32,928 nucleotides of DNA from Rhodospirillales bacterium (lineage in GTDB: Bacteria; Pseudomonadota; Alphaproteobacteria; Reyranellales; Reyranellaceae). The DNA lies in contig JABMNB010000397.1 in the NCBI GenBank assembly GCA_013205335.1, positions 1 to 32,928 of the forward strand, written 5' to 3'. A model generated the notes under the pieces. The model saw only the letters and a program-made list of their open reading frames with translations. It was not told the DNA's origin and did no database searches. This document shows positions 8,246 through 13,777 of the stretch, in pieces; the first letter of the stretch is position 1; each line of letters begins with the position of its first letter. A program made the translations under genes and the position numbers.

Positions 8246-9408
8246 CGCAGATTGCTCCCCAGGATCTCGCGCGCAATCACCATGCGTTGCACCTCGCTCG
8301 GGCCTTCGCCAACCCGGCGGATGCGCATCTCGCGATACCAGCGTTCCAGCGGCAGGTCCTTGGTCATGCCCATGCCGCCATGGATCTGCATCGACCGGTC
8401 GACCACGCGGCCGCCGCCTTCCGACGCGGTGAGCTTGGCAATCGAGGCCTCGATCTTGAAGGGCAGGCCACGCCGTGCCTTCTCCGCCGCCTCGAGTGTG
8501 AAGTGCCGAGCGGTGCGGATGTCGATCTCGTTGTCGACCAGCATCCATTGCACGGCCTGGCGGTTGGCGAGCTTCTCGCCGAAGGTCGAGCGCATCTTGG
8601 CCCACTCGATCGCCATTTCGTGCGCGGCGATGGCGACGCCGATGCATCCGGCAGCGTAGGGGATGCGCTGGCGGGTGAGCCGGTCGTTGGCGACGGCAAA
8701 GCCCTTGTTGACCTCGCCCAGCACCTGATGATCGGATACCCAGCAATCCTTGAATTCGAGTTCCGTCGCATAGTGCGAGGAGCGGAGCGTGTGCACGACG
8801 CGTCGTACGTGAAAGCCCGGCGTATCGGAATCGATCAGGAAGCAGGTGATGCCGGCGCGCCCCTTGGAAGCATCGGTGCGGGCGAAGACGATGCCGTACT
8901 GTGCGCGGTCGGCATTGGAGATGAAGATCTTGGCGCCGTTCAGTACCCAGCCGTTGTCTTTGCGCTCGGCCTTGGTCTGGATGGCGCGCGCCGGATCGCT
9001 GCCGCCCGATGGTTCGGTGAGGCCGAAGAACGCCTTCTTTTCGCCGCGCAGCGTCGGATAGAGGTAGCGCTCCTTCTGGTCTTCGTTGGCCTCGAAGATC
9101 TGCGCCAGGCCCGCGCCACCGAAAGTGCCGTAGCAGGGCACGTAGAGACCGGCACGGTGCTGGGCCATCTCGATGGCCAGCAGGACGCGCGTCACGATGT
9201 CGATGTCGGGTCCGCCGTATTCCTTCGGTATGTCGATCCCGAATAGGCCCATCGCCTTGGTCTTCTCGACCAGCCGCGCATGATCGGCGGGATCGAGTTC
9301 GGAAGCGTCGGGATCGAGCCCGGCTTCGAGCGGGATGATCTCCTCGCGCACGAAACGACGGACCTGGTCGATCAGCATCTGCTGTTCTTCGTTAGGCTCG
9401 AAATCCAT
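8242..9408 (-). CDS. Acyl-CoA dehydrogenase family protein
   Basis: A 388-residue flavoenzyme oxidising an acyl-CoA to the 2-enoyl-CoA and handing electrons to ETF. It shows the family order: N-terminal helices (MDFEPNEEQQMLIDQVRRFV), the FAD motif FGLTEPSGGSDP, the middle beta domain and the C-terminal helices with QIHGGMGMTKDLPLERWYRE. The catalytic-base region reads RVGEGPSEVQRMVIAREIL, where the Glu aligns with that of the usual YEGT motif. It is coupled to the downstream CoA-transferase by a four-base overlap. A small palindromic repeat separates it from the GIY-YIG-like gene upstream. Chain length and substrate are not determinable. Confidence 0.95.
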   Translation of the reverse strand: MDFEPNEEQQMLIDQVRRFVREEIIPLEAGLDPDASELDPADHARLVEKTKAMGLFGIDIPKEYGGPDIDIVTRVLLAIEMAQHRAGLYVPCYGTFGGAGLAQIFEANEDQKERYLYPTLRGEKKAFFGLTEPSGGSDPARAIQTKAERKDNGWVLNGAKIFISNADRAQYGIVFARTDASKGRAGITCFLIDSDTPGFHVRRVVHTLRSSHYATELEFKDCWVSDHQVLGEVNKGFAVANDRLTRQRIPYAAGCIGVAIAAHEMAIEWAKMRSTFGEKLANRQAVQWMLVDNEIDIRTARHFTLEAAEKARRGLPFKIEASIAKLTASEGGGRVVDRSMQIHGGMGMTKDLPLERWYREMRIRRVGEGPSEVQRMVIAREILGSNLR

Positions 9409-9427
9409 CTGGCTCTATCCTCTTATT

Positions 9428-9465
9428 CCTCACCCCCCGATCGGGGGAGAGGCCAGGTGAGGGGG
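9428..9465. repeat. Short intergenic palindromic repeat (REP-like)
   Basis: A nested palindrome: CCTCACC and GGTGAGG arms surround a perfect CCCCCGATCGGGGG core, ending in a run of G. Sequences of the form CCTCACCCCCCGATCGGGGGAGAGG are familiar as dispersed intergenic repeats in alphaproteobacterial genomes. Only one copy is visible in this window, so the repeat status rests on resemblance. It lies 20 bases upstream of the acyl-CoA dehydrogenase start. Confidence 0.5.
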
Positions 9466-9485
9466 AAGCGATGAGTGTAGCCCCC

Positions 9486-9824
9486 TCACGACGGGCTCAA
9501 CCGTCCCAGCGGGGGCGGGTTCTTGGCGTTGTCGGGCGGCAACTCGCCGTGGTCTGCCCTGTACACCATCAGCAGCTCGAACCAGCGCGTGCGGTACTGC
9601 ATGTTCACCTCGACGCGGAACTGATGGCCCGCGCCACGCTGGGCAAGCTCGCTCTGCAACTCGCTGCGCAGGCCGAAGGGCGCGCGCGCACCGGCCTGGC
9701 CGATGAAGAGGACGGCGCCCGCGCCATCGCCGACCTGGTAGACGCCGAGCTGACCGGGCAGGCGGGCGATCTCCTCGCCCGTCAAGGGCCGCCATGGCTT
9801 GTCGAGGCGGAGCCTGATCGACAT
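9486..9824 (-). CDS. Small GIY-YIG-like domain protein
   Basis: A 112-residue protein. LPGQLGVYQVGDGAGAVLFIGQAG (residues about 22-45) resembles the GIY...YIG core of the GIY-YIG nuclease fold (GVYQV, LFIGQA), and the later FRVEVNMQYRTRWFELLMVYRADHG fits the following helix and strand. The usual downstream catalytic Arg and Glu are not clear, so nuclease activity should not be assumed. It is located between an acyl-CoA dehydrogenase and a crotonase gene, 16 bases after the latter, all on the minus strand, so it probably shares their transcript. I do not know its function. Confidence 0.6.
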   Translation of the reverse strand: MSIRLRLDKPWRPLTGEEIARLPGQLGVYQVGDGAGAVLFIGQAGARAPFGLRSELQSELAQRGAGHQFRVEVNMQYRTRWFELLMVYRADHGELPPDNAKNPPPLGRLSPS

Positions 9825-9840
9825 GGCTATCTGCCCTCGT

Positions 9841-10602
9841 TCATTTGCCGGCGAATCTCGCGGTACGCTTCTCCAGCCGCGCCTTCATGCCTTCCTGTGC
9901 GTCCCGGCTCTTCATCGCCGCCTGGACGAGTGCGTCGACATCGGCGTGCTCGATACCGTCGCGGAACTCCAGCTGCTTCACCGTGAGCGCCTTCATGGCC
10001 TTCAAGGACAGTGGCGCATTGGCCGCCAGCCGGTCGACGACCTTCGATGCCTCGGCTTCGAGCTGGTCTGCCGGCACGCAGCGGGCGATCAGGCCCAGCG
10101 CGTGCAGCTTGGTCGCAGGCAGCGGATCGCCCAGCAGCAGCATCTCGCGAGTCGTCACCGGCCCCAGCACTTCCATGAGTTTCTTGGCCAGGAACCAGTT
10201 GGGGGCGAGGCCAACCTGGGCCAGCGACATGCCGAAGCGTGCCTTCTGGCTCGCCACCACGATATCGCAATGAAGCGCCAGCTCGTTGCCGCCGGCGATG
10301 GCATCGCCGTGGACGATGGCAACGACGGGCAGGGGGCAGAGTTCGACCGCGCGCAGCATCACCTCGATGCCGCTCGCGCTGCCGCTGCCGATGGTCTCGC
10401 GACGCTCGGCCATGTCGAGGCCGGCGCAGAACACGTCGCCCTTGCCACGGATCACCACGACACGATCGTCGGCCGCGACGGGCGCCCGCAGCGCGTCGAT
10501 CATCTCGTGGATCAGTTCGCTGTCGAGTGCGTTGCGCTTCTCCGGCCGGTTCATCCAGATGGTTTTGACCGGGCCGCTCTGCTCGATGATGACTTTGGTC
10601 AT
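9841..10602 (-). CDS. Enoyl-CoA hydratase/isomerase (crotonase) family protein
   Basis: A 253-residue crotonase-fold protein. The first oxyanion-hole segment FCAGLDMAERRE and the second HGDAIAGGNELALHCDIVVAS are clear. The track start (10653) is replaced by the ATG at 10602, giving MTKVIIEQSGPVKTIWMNRPEKRNAL. In the FGMSLAQVGLAP stretch the position of the first catalytic Glu of classical enoyl-CoA hydratase (PE in FGxPE) appears to be Leu, so it may be another crotonase activity such as an isomerase or thioesterase. This is an alignment by eye. It starts five bases after the Bug-type binding protein gene and reads into the GIY-YIG-like gene. Confidence 0.9.
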   Translation of the reverse strand: MTKVIIEQSGPVKTIWMNRPEKRNALDSELIHEMIDALRAPVAADDRVVVIRGKGDVFCAGLDMAERRETIGSGSASGIEVMLRAVELCPLPVVAIVHGDAIAGGNELALHCDIVVASQKARFGMSLAQVGLAPNWFLAKKLMEVLGPVTTREMLLLGDPLPATKLHALGLIARCVPADQLEAEASKVVDRLAANAPLSLKAMKALTVKQLEFRDGIEHADVDALVQAAMKSRDAQEGMKARLEKRTARFAGK

Positions 10603-10607
10603 GTCGG

Positions 10608-11579
10608 TTACTCCGGCTCGATGCCGGCGGCCTTGATCTCCTTGGTCCACCAATCTGTTTCAGCCTTCACGTAGGCCGCGAACTCGTCGAGCGCGAGCGG
10701 CGCGATCTCCATTCGGCCCTGGGTCATCGCCTTGGCGGTGGCCGGGTCCTTCAGCGCCTCGGCGATCGCCTCGGCGAGGACCTTCTGGACGTCCTTGGGC
10801 GTCGCGGCCGGCGCGAACACGGCCAGCCAGTAGACCAGTGAATAGCCAGGCACGGCTTCGGCGATCGCGGGCAGGTTGGGGGTCACCGTCGTGCGCTTGG
10901 GGCCGGTGGTCGCGAGCCCGCGCACGCGGCCGGCCTCGATCTGGGTCAGCGCCTGCGGCAGGTCGGGGAACATCACCTGGACTTGGCCGGATGCGACTTC
11001 ACCCAGCGCCTGGGGGCTCGCCTTGTAGGGCACCCGCTCCATCTTCACGCCGGCGAGCTTGTTGAACATTTCGCCCGAGAGGCGCTGCGAGGCGCTGGCC
11101 TCGGCATAGTTGAGTTTGCCCGGGTTCTTCTTGGCGTACTCCACCAGCTCGGCGGTCGTCTTGACCGGCAGGTCGTTGTTCACGACCAGTGCGTTGACGC
11201 CCATCACGCAACGCATGATCGGCGCGAAATCCTTGTCGATGTCGTAGCTCAACTTCTTGAACAGGGCACCGTTGGCGGCGTTGGTCGTATTGGTGCCCAT
11301 CATCAGCGTGTAGCCGTCGGCCGGCGCGGTTGCGACGGCGGAGGCGCCGAGCTGTCCGCTGGCGCCCGGCTTGTTCTCGATGACGATCGGCTGCTTCAGG
11401 ATGTCCTGCAGCTTGGCGCCCAGGCCGCGCGCCGTCAGGTCGGTGGCGCTGCCGGCAGCGAAGGGCACGACGATCTTGATCGGCTTGGTGGGATACGCCT
11501 GGGCCAGAGCAGCCTTGGACAGCGAACCTGCGGCCAGCACGGCGGCGCCGGCCAGGGTCGTACGACGGTTGAGTTTCAC
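10608..11579 (-). CDS. Tripartite tricarboxylate transporter substrate-binding protein (Bug/TctC family)
   Basis: A 323-residue exported binding protein. The N-terminus MKLNRRTTLAGAAVLAAGSLSKAALAQAYPTKPIK is a signal peptide with a twin-arginine flavour, followed by the family's IKIVVPFAAGSATDLTARGL and IVIENKPGASGQLGASAVA. Bug proteins capture carboxylates in the periplasm. The membrane TctA/TctB partners are not in this window, which is common because Bug genes are often orphan. It lies between msrP and the crotonase gene, five bases from the latter, and so probably belongs to the acyl-CoA gene set. The ligand is unknown. Confidence 0.93.
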   Translation of the reverse strand: MKLNRRTTLAGAAVLAAGSLSKAALAQAYPTKPIKIVVPFAAGSATDLTARGLGAKLQDILKQPIVIENKPGASGQLGASAVATAPADGYTLMMGTNTTNAANGALFKKLSYDIDKDFAPIMRCVMGVNALVVNNDLPVKTTAELVEYAKKNPGKLNYAEASASQRLSGEMFNKLAGVKMERVPYKASPQALGEVASGQVQVMFPDLPQALTQIEAGRVRGLATTGPKRTTVTPNLPAIAEAVPGYSLVYWLAVFAPAATPKDVQKVLAEAIAEALKDPATAKAMTQGRMEIAPLALDEFAAYVKAETDWWTKEIKAAGIEPE

Positions 11580-11651
11580 GTTTCCTCCTGAGGCCGTGTC
11601 CGGCCGGGTCCTGTTTTAGCGGCCCGGCGCGGCAAGGCAAAGGAGGGCAGG

Positions 11652-12626
11652 CTACATGAACAGCTTTTCCGCCTTGCGGTCAGCGTACAGCCCGGCCACG
11701 AACTCGGCGTAACCGTTGTAGAGCAGGGTCGGGATGCGCTCCTCGCTGCCCAGCGGCTTTTCCGTCGCCTGGCTCCAGCGGGGATGGGCGACCTGCGGGT
11801 TTACGTTGGCCCAGAAGCCGTATTCACTGGACTGCAGCCCTTCCCAGAACGTCTTGGGCTTCTTGTCGGTGAAGTCGACGCTGACGATCGACTTCACGTT
11901 CTTGAACCCGTACTTCCACGGCGCCACGAGGCGCAGCGGCGCGCCGTTCTGCTTGTGGATCGGCTTGCCGTAGAGGCCGGTTGCGATGAAGGCGAGATCG
12001 TTCATCGCCTCGTCCATCGCGAGGCCCTCGGTATAGGGCCACGGGTAGAGGAGATCGCGCTGCTCGCGCATCACCGAGGGCCTCGACAAGGTCTTCATGA
12101 CTATGAACTTGGCGCTGCCCAGCGGCTTGCAGAGCTCGACCAGCGAGCGCACCGGGAAGCCGCTCCACGGCACGATCATCGACCAGGTCTCGACGCAGCG
12201 GTGGCGGTAGACGCGCTCCTCGAGCTGAACCTTGGCCAGCAGGTCGTCGATGCCAATCTCGAAGGGCTTCTCGACCATGCCGCCGACCTTGATCGTCCAC
12301 GGCCTGACCTCGAGCTTCTGGGCATCGCGCCAGATGCTCTTGTCGGTGCCGAACTCGTAGAAGTTGTTGTATGTCGTCGCCAGCCGCTCGGTCGTCATCG
12401 GCGTTGGCACGCCGTATTTGTCGTTGCGCTTGGCAGGGTAGAGGCCGGCCGAAGGATCGGCCGTCTTGTCCTGCGCCATGACACTGCCGGGCAGGGTGAG
12501 GGACGCGGCACCCAATCCCGCCGCGAGCCCCATGGCCCGCACCATCTCACGCCGGTTGAGATAGTGGCTCTCCGATGTCGCCCTGGACTCCGGCAGTTCC
12601 CAGCCTCTCGTGCGCTTGATCAGCAT
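11652..12626 (-). CDS. msrP: Protein-methionine-sulfoxide reductase catalytic subunit MsrP
   Basis: Periplasmic molybdopterin enzyme that reduces methionine sulfoxide in envelope proteins. The 324-residue protein has a Tat-type leader (NRREMVRAMGLAAGLGAASLTLPG), the conserved TTYNNFYEFGTDK, and the molybdenum-ligand Cys in RHRCVETWSM (Cys144 here). APWKYGFKNVKSI and the C-terminal SERRIP-like GSEERIPTLLYNGY also fit. The usual membrane haem partner gene msrQ is not adjacent; instead the upstream neighbours are two thioredoxin-like exported proteins. A ribosome binding site CAGGAG lies about seven bases before the ATG. The identity is firm, and whether MsrQ is encoded elsewhere cannot be seen. 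Confidence 0.93.
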   Translation of the reverse strand: MLIKRTRGWELPESRATSESHYLNRREMVRAMGLAAGLGAASLTLPGSVMAQDKTADPSAGLYPAKRNDKYGVPTPMTTERLATTYNNFYEFGTDKSIWRDAQKLEVRPWTIKVGGMVEKPFEIGIDDLLAKVQLEERVYRHRCVETWSMIVPWSGFPVRSLVELCKPLGSAKFIVMKTLSRPSVMREQRDLLYPWPYTEGLAMDEAMNDLAFIATGLYGKPIHKQNGAPLRLVAPWKYGFKNVKSIVSVDFTDKKPKTFWEGLQSSEYGFWANVNPQVAHPRWSQATEKPLGSEERIPTLLYNGYAEFVAGLYADRKAEKLFM

Positions 12627-12734
12627 GATCCAACTCCTGTTACGCTCTGGCTTTACATGACCCCGGAGCCAGGAGCCGGCAAATCAACCCTGCTCACTGC
12701 GCCGTGACGTGGTTGGCAGGATGGGTCACCGGCC

Positions 12735-13172
12735 CTAGGGCTTCGAATTGGTCACATCGAGCAGCGTCGGCCACATGACGTCGCGCCATGCGTTGTTGCC
12801 GACGGCGGTGAAGGTAATCTGGCCGTTCTGGACGAGAAAGAAACGCGGCGTCTCGGCACCCTGTTCGACCCCGACCTGGCTCATCAGGAACGCATCAAGA
12901 ACCCAGCGCAGATCGGAAGGCCAACTCTCGGGCTTCAACAGAAGTGCCGGCGTCTTGGGAAACACGACGCGGTAGTCGACTTTCTGGAAAACCGGAGCCT
13001 GCTTGAAAAGGGGCTCCCACTGCGTACGCCAGACCTTCGAGGCCTCTGACGTCTCGTCACCGGCAAAAACCAGGATGGGCTTCTTGACCCCTTGCGCGGC
13101 GGCGGTCCTGGCAACCATCGGCGCGGCGACAAGCGACAGTCCGCCCGCGATCACACTGCGTCTCTTGAACAT
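12735..13172 (-). CDS. Exported thioredoxin-fold protein with Ser-Glu-Ala-Ser in place of the redox motif
   Basis: A 145-residue protein with a twin-arginine-like leader (FKRRSVIAGGLSLVAAPMVARTAAAQ) and a mature part that aligns without gaps to the adjacent UGA-containing protein. LVFAGDE is the first core strand and TPRFFLVQNGQ contains the cis-Pro (Pro109) of the thioredoxin fold. At the redox positions it has Ser42 and Ser45 (S-E-A-S), so it should not do thiol chemistry. The start at 13172 is chosen over the track's 13214 because MFKRRS matches the paralogue and GAGGAGGG lies upstream. By eye about 40 percent of mature residues are identical to the neighbour. A chaperone, regulatory or ligand-binding role is possible, but the function is unknown. 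Confidence 0.8.
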   Translation of the reverse strand: MFKRRSVIAGGLSLVAAPMVARTAAAQGVKKPILVFAGDETSEASKVWRTQWEPLFKQAPVFQKVDYRVVFPKTPALLLKPESWPSDLRWVLDAFLMSQVGVEQGAETPRFFLVQNGQITFTAVGNNAWRDVMWPTLLDVTNSKP

Positions 13173-13186
13173 CGAAAAACTTCCCT

Positions 13187-13210
13187 CCTCGTGGATCAAG
13201 TTCCACGAGG
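13187..13210 (-). promoter_or_regulatory. 5' leader hairpin of the Ser-type thioredoxin-like gene
   Basis: On the minus strand CCTCGTGGA-ACTTGA-TCCACGAGG forms a 9-bp stem, and its 3' arm runs straight into the ribosome binding site (ACGAGG|AGGG). The start codon is 14 bases beyond the stem. The core CGTGGAA...ATCCACG is shared with the hairpin in front of the neighbouring UGA gene. This suggests common translational control or a common binding protein, an inference from shared sequence and position. Confidence 0.6.
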
Positions 13211-13241
13211 GCAATATGGAGGAACGACGGCCGGCCGGAAA

Positions 13242-13679
13242 CTAGGCCTTGGTGGCGGTCACTTCCTGGATCATCGGCCACATCTTGTCTTTCCAGCCAC
13301 CGTTGCCGGTGACGGTGAGGGCGATCTTGCCGTCTTGAAACAGGATGAAGCGCGGCGTGGCGTTGGGGCTCTTCTTGCCCTCTTCGCTTGCAAGGAAAGC
13401 GGCCCGGACGGGCCTTGCTGGCGCGGGCCAGCTCTCTTCCACCATCACGAGGTCTCCACTGGCCGGATGGACGACCTGGTAGTCGAGTTTCTTGAAAGCG
13501 GCGGACTTGAGGAAATCAGGCTCGGACTGGGCACGCCAGATCTTGCAGCCGCCTCAAAGCTCGTGGCCGACAAACACCAGCGTCGGGCGCCCAGCCTGGG
13601 CATTCGCGACGCGGGTCAGTGACGAAGCGGCGGCCACCACCAGGCCACCCCCCATCATAGACCGTCTCTTCATCATCAT
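13242..13679 (-). CDS. Putative selenoprotein: exported thioredoxin-like protein with a U-G-G-C redox motif (in-frame UGA)
   Basis: The ORF track splits this gene at an in-frame TGA (13554-13556) into 13554..13760 and 13242..13448. Both pieces are in the same frame, and the interval between them is also open. Read through, the product is 145 codons, exactly the length of the downstream paralogue. Its order is: twin-arginine-like leader (KRRSMMGGGLVVAAASS, cleavage near VANA), core strand TLVFVGHEL, then U42-G-G-C45-KIW, and TPRFILFQDGK with the cis-Pro (Pro109). The UGA sits exactly on the first Cys of a thioredoxin CxxC motif, and a possible SECIS hairpin follows. Selenocysteine is therefore the best reading. 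A nonsense mutation or sequencing error (TGC to TGA) is the alternative. The first ATG of three (13679) follows GGGAGAACTC directly. It lies 98 bases downstream of the EF-G-like gene. Natural substrate unknown; msrP is two genes on. Confidence 0.75.
13519..13556 (-). promoter_or_regulatory. Possible bacterial SECIS element after the UGA
   Basis: Eighteen bases after the UGA (13554-13556), the minus strand presents the loop CGTGC on a CTGG/CCAG stem (13539-13536 with 13530-13527), with an outer GGCT/AGCC stem (13550-13547 with 13522-13519) around an internal loop. Bacterial SECIS elements read by SelB have a small apical loop with a G in the first two positions at about this distance, and the second loop base here is G. 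The stem is short and GC-rich sequence folds easily, so this is supportive only. Confidence 0.45.
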
Positions 13680-13680
13680 G

Positions 13681-13713
13681 AGTTCTCCCGTGGATACATT
13701 CCACGGGAGAACT
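13681..13713 (-). promoter_or_regulatory. Perfect 14-bp leader hairpin sequestering the ribosome binding site of the UGA gene
   Basis: On the minus strand AGTTCTCCCGTGGA-ATGTA-TCCACGGGAGAACT is a perfect 14-bp stem with a five-base loop, ending one base before the first ATG. The Shine-Dalgarno GGGAG lies wholly in the 3' arm and is paired with the anti-SD-like TTCTCCC of the 5' arm. Translation would need the stem to open, by protein, temperature, ligand or coupled ribosomes. It could also be a DNA operator. Confidence 0.75.
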
Positions 13714-13777
13714 ATGAGATGCCGCATTGCGGCTGAGAAGGGCTCGCGGCTCCGCTTCACTCCCTTGTGACCGGGGA

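Noticed and set aside
13187-13201. GGAACTT (minus strand) as an ECF sigma -35 element
   Set aside because: A matching -10 would place transcription start at or after the start codon, and the motif is fully explained as the arm and loop of the leader hairpin.
13242-13760. Reading the UGA-split thioredoxin-like gene as an ordinary pseudogene or frameshift
   Set aside because: The two halves are in the same frame with no shift, the downstream part remains open and family-like, and the UGA coincides with the catalytic Cys position. Nonsense mutation or sequencing error stays a minor alternative.
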